64,000 nt of DNA, from assembly GCA_028704385.1 (NCBI GenBank), contig JAQVLA010000008.1, positions 1 to 64,000 of the forward strand. The letters are read 5' to 3'. The notes beneath the pieces are model-generated. The model was not told the origin of the DNA. It did no database searches and was given only the letters and a program-made list of their open reading frames with translations. Below, in pieces: positions 1-7,154 of the stretch; position 1 is the first letter of the stretch, and every line of letters starts with the position of its first letter. Source of the stretch: Bacteroidales bacterium (GTDB lineage Bacteria > Bacteroidota > Bacteroidia > Bacteroidales > F082). Made by a program: the position numbers and the translations under genes.

Positions 1-64
1 AAAAAAAACCCTCACAAATATTGCTTGAAAAAATGCCTTCCTTACAACGTAAGTATTTGTTAAT

Positions 65-292
65 TTAGCAGGGTGAAAATGTATTGAAACAAAAGAAAAC
101 GGAGGTTTTTAGACGGACTGACGTTGGTAGGTAACCAAAAAAATAAGCAGGTGTAATCTTCGATGCACTTCGAAAATATAACATTCGCCGGGGGTTAGTG
201 TAATCTCCAAATAGTATTGTTAATAGTATTGTTGTCAATGAAATTGAGATTAATCCAAATATTAACGTTTTATTCTTTATTTCCCACCCCAT
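65..292 (-). CDS. Small single-pass membrane protein, possible immunity protein
   Basis: This 75-residue ORF has one hydrophobic segment at about residues 10-28, then a short basic tail. Its ATG lies inside the last codons of the metalloprotease-like gene, a 16-nt overlap that suggests translational coupling. In polymorphic-toxin loci the gene right after a toxin usually encodes its immunity protein, and that is the only basis for the suggestion. No family is recognised. The short length and low-complexity tail mean it could also be a chance ORF. Confidence 0.35.
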   Translation of the reverse strand: MGWEIKNKTLIFGLISISLTTILLTILFGDYTNPRRMLYFRSASKITPAYFFGYLPTSVRLKTSVFFCFNTFSPC

Positions 293-861
293 ATACTTTG
301 ATTTATAATGAATTGTTGACTATTGGTGAAATATAAAAGAGAACTTCCAAGTGTATAAGTGGGACTCATAATTCCTAGAGGAGAATCAGGAAACGAAAAA
401 ATACCATGTCCTAGTTCATGAGTGCTAACATTAACTAAGTCTGTTAAATTTAAGTTGTAGCTTTCACCAAAATAATCACCACTACCGTATACTATAGCTG
501 TGTTTGACCCAGATTCTGCATGGCCTAACACTCCTCTTTTAAATACACTCCCTCTTCCGATAGAGTAACGGAATTTAATTGTTGCACTTGGATTCCCTTT
601 AGCCCAGTTCCAAAAACGTTCCCAGGCTGAGGACTCAAGCACATCCAATTTAGATGAAAAACCATTGGCTTTTAAATGGCCTTCAAGCATTGATGAGTAA
701 ATTCCGGAAGGTATTGACCCCCCATTCCTGCTCATGCTGTCCCCATTTTGTGCTTCATCCCATTTGTCAGTTACTGAATCATCACAAGAATTACTCAGCA
801 CTATTTCCTTGCTTTTTAAACACAAAATAAAACCCATATTCAAGTACATATATTGTATCAC
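277..861 (-). CDS. Orphan HELGH metalloprotease-like toxin module
   Basis: The ORF is 194 residues. Residues 148-152 read HELGH, followed by Asp159 and a Met-turn-like GIM at 163-165. This resembles the zinc site of metzincin-type peptidases found at the ends of Bacteroidota Rhs and other polymorphic toxins, although the third ligand is shifted by one residue from the usual HExxHxxGxxH/D spacing. There is no signal peptide. The first 24 or so residues overlap the upstream gene in another frame, so translation may start internally, for example at Met43 (ATG at 735). The position after an Rhs tip and a putative immunity gene suggests a displaced toxin cassette. Zinc binding and toxicity are inferred. 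Confidence 0.55.
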   Translation of the reverse strand: MIQYMYLNMGFILCLKSKEIVLSNSCDDSVTDKWDEAQNGDSMSRNGGSIPSGIYSSMLEGHLKANGFSSKLDVLESSAWERFWNWAKGNPSATIKFRYSIGRGSVFKRGVLGHAESGSNTAIVYGSGDYFGESYNLNLTDLVNVSTHELGHGIFSFPDSPLGIMSPTYTLGSSLLYFTNSQQFIINQSIWGGK

Positions 862-1144
862 TATCTCTGTTTTTTTTGATTGTAAAGGGTAGTTCTAATG
901 ATGGAACTTCCCAAAGTTCTATGTCAGGTCTGAATAGTTTTGCACCTGATAGATATACCTTTCGGTTAAATGACAGAAATCCCCTTAAATTTTTAGTTTC
1001 TGATACAAGCATATTTATACTATCACTACTACTAATTTCTGTCTGGCATTCCCAATATTTATCAACTCTTTTAGTATCTTGATATATTAAATACCCAAAA
1101 ACAATTAATACAACAACTATCACAAAGACAAGCTTTTTATTCAT
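791..1144 (-). CDS. Membrane-anchored putative immunity protein of the Rhs tip
   Basis: A 117-residue protein with a strongly hydrophobic N-terminal segment (about residues 4-21) and a soluble C-terminal domain of about 90 residues, probably on the periplasmic side. The ATG lies 2 nt after the stop codon of the Rhs tip gene, the spacing expected of a toxin-immunity pair. The family is not recognised, so the immunity role rests on position, size and topology. Its 3' end overlaps the longest reading of the next gene by 71 nt, which casts doubt on that gene's start rather than on this gene. Confidence 0.55.
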   Translation of the reverse strand: MNKKLVFVIVVVLIVFGYLIYQDTKRVDKYWECQTEISSSDSINMLVSETKNLRGFLSFNRKVYLSGAKLFRPDIELWEVPSLELPFTIKKNRDSDTIYVLEYGFYFVFKKQGNSAE

Positions 1145-1146
1145 AA

Positions 1147-2379
1147 CTAGTATCCTCCCAACCCGGAATTAATTAAGTCTCTTAATTGTTTGGCATTGCC
1201 ACCGGAAGCACCCCAGTTGATATTGCCTGAAAACATTGGCCCAGCACCTATTCCATATGAAATTCCGTAACCAACTACAAACTCTTTGCTAGGCAACCTT
1301 GAATAGATTACATTTAAACCAACTGACCCACCTGCAACAAAGCTAAAATTTCCTTCCCATCTGTTGCCATAAAAAGTATTAGCGTAGATATTCCTGACAC
1401 TGCCAGAATAATAAAGCTTTGTAACTTCCAAGGATAAAGAAATATCAAGTAGTCCAACACCTGATGATACATCATTTATTGGATACCAACCAGTCTCACT
1501 TCCTCTTAATACTTCTAAACCTCCTGTTTCGGCACCTACATTTACACCAGCACTGCCATTTAATGAAGCAGTAGTTACTATAGCATCAGGGCCAAATAAG
1601 TGTCTGGTTCTGCCTGTAATAGCAGACATCATAAGGCCTTCTCCAAACATACCTGAGTGCACAGCATGATTCAATCCCGCACTAATAGCACCATTACGGG
1701 CACCATCCCAAAAGTTGCCTCCGGCAATTTCCGCACCAACACCCCCTGCAAGTGCTCCTGCAGTGACTGTTCCTGCTGCTCGCATGGCAAGACCAGATTT
1801 CTGCAACAGAGAACTTGCTCCGCCACCAATTATTGATCCAGCCGCTCCGGATAAAAAGCCCTGGCCATAAGTGCCGCCGTTCATACTTGTCATTGTGCCA
1901 CCTAAATGTCCATGCGCTAAAGTTTGAAATGCAACTTTACCAATACCAGACATTCCCGTCGCTACTTGTCCTATGCCAAATGAAAAAGCACCGCTCATAC
2001 CACCAATTAAAGCGTCTTCGCCTGCATTTTCAAAAAACGGACGGTTATTAATAGAGTTGCTAATGCCATTTGTTAACACACCAATTCCAGCACCTATTAA
2101 AACAGGAATAATTATCTCCCCATCAGGGTCAGTATATTTCAACGGATTATTCAGCGCATAGCTATAGCGGTTAAAGTTTTGTGAGAAATCAGGGGTTTGC
2201 ACGAAGTTGTCGGGGGCTAACATGCGGCTTACTACCGGATCGTAGATGCGGCCATTCATGTTGATGAGCTGGAAGCCGTCTAAGTGTTCGTGGCCTGTAA
2301 AGCCCCTGTCAAACAATGGTGTTGGTGATGTTCCTGAATTGGCACGCCAGGTGTCCGTCCACTTTGTTTTTAGTTTCAT
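1147..2379 (-). CDS. Orphan Rhs C-terminal tip (polymorphic toxin cassette)
   Basis: The ORF is 410 residues. Residues 24-88 match the conserved end of Bacteroidota Rhs cores: GFTGHEHLDGF at 26-36, LINMNGRIYDP at 38-48, LNNPLKYTDPDGE at 76-88. A glycine- and alanine-rich stretch follows to about 245, then a unique tip to 410 with no motif I recognise. The thousands of residues of YD repeats that normally precede this segment are absent. An in-frame TGA sits just upstream of the ATG, and 141 nt without a gene separate it from the next ORF. This matches the known orphan-cassette design in which a short stretch of core homology allows recombination of a new tip onto a full Rhs gene. The tip could be a toxin; its activity is unknown. 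Confidence 0.75.
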   Translation of the reverse strand: MKLKTKWTDTWRANSGTSPTPLFDRGFTGHEHLDGFQLINMNGRIYDPVVSRMLAPDNFVQTPDFSQNFNRYSYALNNPLKYTDPDGEIIIPVLIGAGIGVLTNGISNSINNRPFFENAGEDALIGGMSGAFSFGIGQVATGMSGIGKVAFQTLAHGHLGGTMTSMNGGTYGQGFLSGAAGSIIGGGASSLLQKSGLAMRAAGTVTAGALAGGVGAEIAGGNFWDGARNGAISAGLNHAVHSGMFGEGLMMSAITGRTRHLFGPDAIVTTASLNGSAGVNVGAETGGLEVLRGSETGWYPINDVSSGVGLLDISLSLEVTKLYYSGSVRNIYANTFYGNRWEGNFSFVAGGSVGLNVIYSRLPSKEFVVGYGISYGIGAGPMFSGNINWGASGGNAKQLRDLINSGLGGY

Positions 2380-2520
2380 GCTTTCAGCTCAAGTATCAAA
2401 AATAATCAATTTTCAAAAAATCACACCGATCTTACATTCTCAGAATTTTTTAGGCTTCACAATGGAATGTACCGGTTCCGGAACACTGATCTGCATCAGC
2501 ATGGGGCCAGTCCGGGGTAA

Positions 2521-3216
2521 CTATTTTAAAAATAATTCATTTATATTAACTCTAAAAAAAATCGGAATATCCTTTTTAAATTCACTCGGTAGGATGATCC
2601 CATTCTTAAAAACAAGGGTTTCTTTGTCTAATAAAAAACTTTCATTGAATGATGCAAGCATGTGTCTGTCAATAAGGTAAAGTAAAACAGTATAGTTCGC
2701 TTCTGGAATAAGACCATTGTTGTGTTTATCAATTATTTCTGCCCTAACAGTTTGAATATGTTTAGTTTGCAAATCGAGTAATTTTGTATATAATAATCCT
2801 GTATCAAGATCCGGAAACAATTCATCTAAATCTATTTGTGCGCCTGTTCTTTTTGAAAAAGTAAAGAAATCTGTCCAACCAGATACTACTACACCTCTTT
2901 TTATTCTAACTGACAAACTGATTGAAAGTGTTGAATCGGTTTCGAATAAAAGGTACGTTAAACTATCAAGTCCCTTGTAGATAGCCACCTCAAGCAATTC
3001 ATCCAAGCTTTCGAAACTATCTAAATTAAAACTTTTATGTAAAACTTTTTCTAATTCATTATTAATGTTTCCCGCACTCGGAGATTTGGCAAAAACAGGA
3101 AAGACAATTGAACTATCATTTCTTGGCTTTAGTTCTTCAAGATATATTGAATTCTGACATTTTAAACTAACTACTGACAAAAAGAAAAACAGTAAATAAA
3201 AAATGCAATTTTTCAT
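2521..3216 (-). CDS. Secreted protein, DUF3298-like C-terminal domain
   Basis: About 231 residues from the ATG at 3216. An upstream ATG at 3249 exists, but 3216 places a clean signal peptide (MKNCIFYLLFFFLSVVSLKC) at the N-terminus. The mature protein has a segment reading FFTFSKRTGAQIDLDELF, like the strand and acidic turn of DUF3298/DUF4163 proteins of the PdaC/RsiV type. The start codon lies 10 nt after the stop of an Rhs-like remnant, so the protein may have served as immunity for a lost toxin. The domain match is by eye and moderate; the function is unknown. Confidence 0.55.
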   Translation of the reverse strand: MKNCIFYLLFFFLSVVSLKCQNSIYLEELKPRNDSSIVFPVFAKSPSAGNINNELEKVLHKSFNLDSFESLDELLEVAIYKGLDSLTYLLFETDSTLSISLSVRIKRGVVVSGWTDFFTFSKRTGAQIDLDELFPDLDTGLLYTKLLDLQTKHIQTVRAEIIDKHNNGLIPEANYTVLLYLIDRHMLASFNESFLLDKETLVFKNGIILPSEFKKDIPIFFRVNINELFLK

Positions 3217-3226
3217 AAAAATCGAT

Positions 3227-3331
3227 TTAAAATCCAAAATAATTACCATTTAACCAATTACTTACGGGGCTTAAATATCTGCCCGTCGAAATACCTCTTG
3301 GAGCTAGTAAACCAGGATATCTATAAAGTGG
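3227..3331 (-). pseudogene. C-terminal remnant of a lost toxin ORF
   Basis: Between a TGA at 3332-3334 and the TAA at 3227-3229 the minus strand has an open frame of 34 codons that reads like protein (APRGISTGRYLSPVSNWLNG within it). It has no start codon and ends 10 nt before the ATG of the next gene, the arrangement of the intact Rhs tip and immunity pair 1 kb away. Just upstream are a run of nine A residues and a GACAG-like end, so an insertion or deletion may have removed the 5' part. The frame is short and could be coincidental. Confidence 0.4.
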
Positions 3332-3413
3332 TCAAAAAAAAACAGGACAGAAAAAATGATTAATTTTATTAACTAGATTTCTGTCAAGATGAAAAGAACA
3401 AATAAGCTATTGC

Positions 3414-4292
3414 TTAATCCTCAGCCAAACGATCCAGGGTTTGTTTGATCAGCTTCAACATATAAGGTTGGTAATCACTGCTAAACTGTTCAGTTACCCT
3501 GTTGGCAATGATGACACAAATCGTAAGTGCCTGATGTCCCATCATTTGACTCAAACCGTACAGCGCTGAAGATTCCATTTCCAAATTGGTTATCCTTTCT
3601 CCTTTAAAACGAAAAGCCTCAATGCGTTTGTTCATTTGCTCGTGGGCAAGGCCAAGCCGTAATGCCCTGCCCTGTGGTGCGTAAAATCCTCCTGCAGTTG
3701 CTGTTATCCCCTGATGATAGTCAAAGGCGAGTTTATCAAGCAGTTTATCCGATCCCTTCACCACATAAGGATAGGGTAAAGTGGAAGGCCAATTCGTATC
3801 AGCAACAAAAGCGTTGGTAAAATCCTGAAGCACAACATCTTTGGTTTTGTCGTAAAAATACACTATCCCGTCAAAGCCCAATGCCATCTTTCCGGCTACA
3901 AAGCTATCTCCGGTTGGTATATCGGCCTGAAGTGCGCCGCTGGTCCCTAATCTGATGAGGTTAAGGCTTTTGAGATCGGGCTTTACCATTCTGGTGTTCA
4001 GATCCACATTTACAAGCGCATCAAGCTCGTTAAGCACAATATCAATATTATCCGGCCCCATTCCTGTTGAAAGCGCACTTATCCTTTTCCCTTTATACAT
4101 GCCGGTGTTTGTATATACTTCGCGGTTGCTCACCTTGTATTCTATCTGATCAAAAAAAGAAGAAACCATCTCCACCCGGTTTGGATCCCCAACCAATATG
4201 ATGTCATCAGCCAATTGATGGGGATGCAAACGCAAATGATAAACACTACCGTCAGCCGCAAGCACCAACTGGCTTTCAGGAATTCGTCGCAT
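3414..4292 (-). CDS. Nucleoside phosphorylase, uridine phosphorylase-like
   Basis: A 292-residue member of the PNP/UDP phosphorylase family (PF01048), which splits nucleosides with phosphate into base and ribose 1-phosphate in pyrimidine salvage. Visible signatures are the phosphate-binding GDPNR at 35-39, GTSGALQADIPTGD at 116-129, and NLEMESSALYGL at 236-247, whose Glu binds the ribose hydroxyls. The length is slightly above the 250-260 residues of E. coli Udp because of an N-terminal extension and an insertion. Specificity for uridine over purine nucleosides is a family-level guess. It is transcribed divergently from the Usp gene. Confidence 0.85.
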   Translation of the reverse strand: MRRIPESQLVLAADGSVYHLRLHPHQLADDIILVGDPNRVEMVSSFFDQIEYKVSNREVYTNTGMYKGKRISALSTGMGPDNIDIVLNELDALVNVDLNTRMVKPDLKSLNLIRLGTSGALQADIPTGDSFVAGKMALGFDGIVYFYDKTKDVVLQDFTNAFVADTNWPSTLPYPYVVKGSDKLLDKLAFDYHQGITATAGGFYAPQGRALRLGLAHEQMNKRIEAFRFKGERITNLEMESSALYGLSQMMGHQALTICVIIANRVTEQFSSDYQPYMLKLIKQTLDRLAED

Positions 4293-4301
4293 AAGTTATT
4301 C

Positions 4302-4331
4302 TTGTATTATTGAATGATTTGGATAATTTTG
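4302..4331 (+). promoter_or_regulatory. Bacteroidota-type promoter for the Usp-CinA genes
   Basis: TTG at 4302-4304, 19 nt, then TAATTTTG at 4324-4331, matching the TTTG / TAnnTTTG pattern of the Bacteroidota primary sigma factor. It lies 25 nt before the Usp start codon. A minus-strand TACCTTTG at 4332-4339, which could serve the divergent phosphorylase gene, directly abuts it. Confidence 0.6.
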
Positions 4332-4355
4332 CAAAGGTAACAAAGAAAATTATCC

Positions 4356-5243
4356 ATGTCCGAAAAAGCCAATTCACTATTGATACCAGTTGATTTTAAC
4401 GAACAATCACTGATAGCCCTCGAACAATCCTATAACCTTGCCCGTTTGTTTCAGACGGAATTAGTATTGCTATATGTTCACGAAGAAAGAGACTTTATCA
4501 ACAACCTCTTTTCCAAAGAGCAAAAACAGCAGATCAATGAAGACATCAATCACCGGCTCGAAGAAATTGCCAGTGAGGTAAGCCGGAAAACCGGTTTGCG
4601 TGTTTCGCCTGTTGTGAAGCGTGGCAAGGTACATACAGCCATACTCGAAACCGCTGAACAGTTCAACAGCCGCTTCATTCTGATGGGCACCAATGATGCC
4701 CTTACCGAATCAGAAAAATTTGGATTGATAGGTTCCAACACATCCAAGGTGATCAGGCAATCAAAAATTCCGGTGATAACCTTTAACACAAAAACCCATT
4801 TCGACGGATGCCGCAGCATATTATTACCCCTCGATCTCACCAAAGATACGCGCCAGAAGGTTACTCATGCCATACAGATGGCACGGCTTTTTGGCAGTAC
4901 CATCAAAGTGATATCGGTTTTATGGGATGCTGATTCCAAAGCCATCCAACAACAACTGAAGGCACAGCTGTTTCAGGCACAAAATTTTATTCAGGAAGCA
5001 GGCGTCAAATGCCAGGCCAAACTTCTCGAAACAGGAAGCTCCTCACAGGATTTGGTTCCGGCTATCCTCAATTATTCCAAAGAGCAACAGGATATCGATC
5101 TGATCATGATCATGACACAGCAGGAAAATCGATTGGTTGAGTTTTTCATTGGCTCTGCAGCACAGCAGATCATCCGTGAAAGCACAATACCAGTAATGTC
5201 GATCATCCCCAAAGACCTTGGTTTTTCCTATATCCAATTTTAA
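4356..5243 (+). CDS. Tandem-domain universal stress protein
   Basis: A 295-residue protein with two Usp domains (PF00582), about residues 4-145 and 150-285, a common arrangement in Bacteroidota. Each domain shows the opening strand (LLIPVDFNEQSLIAL; ILLPLDLTKDT) and a closing IPV(I/M) strand. The ATP-binding loop of each domain is reduced: LMGTND...GLIGSNTSKVI in the first and IMTQQEN...FFIGSAAQQII in the second, without the full GxxG-(9)-GS pattern, so nucleotide binding is uncertain. Usp proteins act in the cytoplasm in survival under stress. Six nt separate it from cinA, so they are probably co-transcribed. Confidence 0.85.
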   Translation: MSEKANSLLIPVDFNEQSLIALEQSYNLARLFQTELVLLYVHEERDFINNLFSKEQKQQINEDINHRLEEIASEVSRKTGLRVSPVVKRGKVHTAILETAEQFNSRFILMGTNDALTESEKFGLIGSNTSKVIRQSKIPVITFNTKTHFDGCRSILLPLDLTKDTRQKVTHAIQMARLFGSTIKVISVLWDADSKAIQQQLKAQLFQAQNFIQEAGVKCQAKLLETGSSSQDLVPAILNYSKEQQDIDLIMIMTQQENRLVEFFIGSAAQQIIRESTIPVMSIIPKDLGFSYIQF

Positions 5244-5249
5244 TCCCAT

Positions 5250-6509
5250 ATGCAAAACAAGGATAAAACCGGCAAAGCCGAGATTATCTCCATTGGTGAT
5301 GAATTACTGATAGGTCAGGTTGTCAACACCAATGCTTCCTGGATGGCCGAACAACTCAGCGACAGCGGGATTTACCTGCAACGCATTACAACGATAGCCG
5401 ATGAGCCGGATGATTTATCCAACGCACTTTCGGATGCCATAAGCAGGGCGCAGTTTGTGCTGCTCACTGGCGGACTGGGTCCGACAGCCGATGATGTGAC
5501 TAAACCTGCCTTGTGTAGTTTTTTCGACACCCGGCTTGTCTTTCACGAACCAACGCTTAAACATGTGGAATCACTTTTTAAGCTCCGTAATTTTCCAATT
5601 ACTGATCGCAACCGCCAGCAAGCCTGGCTTCCTGAGGCTTGCATACCACTCACCAACAGTGTGGGAACTGCACCCGGCATGTGGTTCGAGAAAGCAGGCA
5701 GCGTAATCGTCTCGCTGCCGGGCGTGCCTTTCGAAATGAAAACCCTGATGGAAGAAGAAGTGCTTCCCCGATTCAAAGCCCTGTTCAGCGAGATGCATTA
5801 CCTGCGCAAAACCATTATGACCAGTGGTGTCGGAGAGTCGTTTCTGGCCGACCAGATCAAAGAATGGGAAAATGCACTTCCCAGCTTTCTCAAACTGGCC
5901 TATCTTCCTCAGCCAGGCATCGTAAGGTTACGGCTAAGTGGCAGACATACCGACCAGGAATTTCTTCAGAAAAGCCTGAAAACCGAAACCGAAAAGCTTT
6001 ACCAACTGATCCCGAACCTGATTTATGGCTATGATGACGAACTGCTTGAGCAGGTGATTGGGCGTTTGTTAATCGAAAAAAATGCCAGCCTTTCAACAGC
6101 CGAAAGCTGTACCGGAGGTTATATAGCTCACCTGATCACCAGCATAGCAGGAAGCTCGGCCTATTTTAAAGGCAGTATGGTGGCCTACGATAATCAGGTA
6201 AAAGAAAAACAACTTGAGATATCTGCCACATTACTCGAAAAACATGGTGCAGTAAGCAGGGAAGTTGTGGAACAAATGGCTGTTGGGGTGCGCCAAAAAC
6301 TAAATACCACCTATGCTCTTGCCACTTCAGGAATTGCCGGTCCTGATGGAGGAACAGCAGAAAAACCTGTTGGCACTATTTGGATTGCGCTGGCCGGTCC
6401 CGACTTTGTTAATTCAAAACTATTTCATTTTGGAGAACACCGTGGCCGCAACATCCGCAGAAGTGCCCTCACAGCCTTGGAAATACTCAGACAGGAGTTG
6501 ATCAGGTAA
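5250..6509 (+). CDS. cinA: CinA-like protein (nicotinamide-nucleotide amidase)
   Basis: A full-length 419-residue CinA. The N-terminal MoCF-like domain (about 6-175) contains ISIGDELLIGQVVNTNASW and LTGGLGPTADDVT; in studied homologues this domain acts as an ADP-ribose pyrophosphatase. The C-terminal CinA domain (about 260-415) carries STAESCTGG and TSGIAGPDGGT, the signature of NMN deamidase (pyridine nucleotide recycling). It is preceded at 6 nt by the Usp gene. A 247-nt gap with a palindromic repeat follows. Confidence 0.93.
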   Translation: MQNKDKTGKAEIISIGDELLIGQVVNTNASWMAEQLSDSGIYLQRITTIADEPDDLSNALSDAISRAQFVLLTGGLGPTADDVTKPALCSFFDTRLVFHEPTLKHVESLFKLRNFPITDRNRQQAWLPEACIPLTNSVGTAPGMWFEKAGSVIVSLPGVPFEMKTLMEEEVLPRFKALFSEMHYLRKTIMTSGVGESFLADQIKEWENALPSFLKLAYLPQPGIVRLRLSGRHTDQEFLQKSLKTETEKLYQLIPNLIYGYDDELLEQVIGRLLIEKNASLSTAESCTGGYIAHLITSIAGSSAYFKGSMVAYDNQVKEKQLEISATLLEKHGAVSREVVEQMAVGVRQKLNTTYALATSGIAGPDGGTAEKPVGTIWIALAGPDFVNSKLFHFGEHRGRNIRRSALTALEILRQELIR

Positions 6510-6626
6510 ATCAAACGTACTGACATTTTTTTACTGAATGCTTTTGTAATCTTTTACCTTGATTACTAACATTTTGATCGATCAGAATATGGATTGAAAG
6601 TACTGAAGTTGAAAAATGAAAATGAC

Positions 6627-6717
6627 TCCCGCAGATTGCGCCGGTTTACACTGATTTTTATTTAATACAATGATAACCGATAGCATATATCTGTGATCAT
6701 CTGCGCAATCAGCGGGA
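6627..6717. repeat. Long imperfect palindrome, probable dispersed hairpin repeat
   Basis: The left arm at 6627-6641 (TCCCGCAGATTGCGC) and the right arm at 6703-6717 (GCGCAATCAGCGGGA) are complementary at 14 of 15 positions. Pairing continues less perfectly inward (about 10 of the next 18 positions). It lies between cinA and ridA, which converge. It lacks a T-tract, so it is not a plain terminator. Bacteroidota genomes often carry scattered intergenic repeats with this CCCGCAGATT-type sequence, so a MITE-like or REP-like element is likely. Confidence 0.55.
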
Positions 6718-6756
6718 AAATATTAAAATGCGATTTTTATAGAGAGATTCGAAATG

Positions 6757-7137
6757 TTATGCTTTTAGGGCAATCATTTCTATTTCCACAAGCACATTTA
6801 GCGGCAAAGTTTTTACTGCAAAGGCAGCTCTTGCAGGCGGATTTTTGGTGAACCGACTGCCATAAACGACATTCATGGCAGCAAAGTTGGCCATATCGCT
6901 GAGCAGACAGGTGGATTTTACAACATGGCTGAAGTCGCAACCGGCTGCTTTAAGGATAGCTTCGAGGTTTTTCATCACCTGTTCGGTTTGGGCTGTGATG
7001 TCGCCTTCCACCACTTTTCCGGTTGCCGGATTGATGGGCACCTGTCCGGAAATAAAAATCATTCCATTGGCCTCGATGGCCTGGCTGTAGGGGCCAATGG
7101 CTCCTGGTGCATTTGTTGTACTGATAACTTTTTTCAT
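6757..7137 (-). CDS. ridA: RidA family 2-iminoacid deaminase
   Basis: A 126-residue RidA/YjgF protein that hydrolyses reactive enamine/imine intermediates from PLP enzymes to ketoacids and ammonia. The family signatures are present: GPYSQAI at 15-21, FISGQVP at 28-34, Arg103 in PPARAAF (equivalent to the catalytic Arg105 of E. coli RidA) and VEIEMIA at 117-123. The length is normal. It is the last gene of a minus-strand operon, 17 nt after the diacylglycerol-kinase-family gene. Confidence 0.93.
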   Translation of the reverse strand: MKKVISTTNAPGAIGPYSQAIEANGMIFISGQVPINPATGKVVEGDITAQTEQVMKNLEAILKAAGCDFSHVVKSTCLLSDMANFAAMNVVYGSRFTKNPPARAAFAVKTLPLNVLVEIEMIALKA

Positions 7138-7154
7138 GGTATAAAGTTTTGTAT

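Noticed and set aside
2246-2680. Plus-strand ORF of 144 residues opposite the Rhs tip
   Set aside because: It lies antisense to the conserved Rhs core and to the end of the secreted gene, has no recognisable domain, and its composition looks like a shadow of the real genes.
3331-3350. A-rich GTCAAAAAAAAACAGGACAG tract as an insertion-sequence end
   Set aside because: It looks like the end of some IS elements, but only one end is present and no transposase or matching inverted repeat is nearby.
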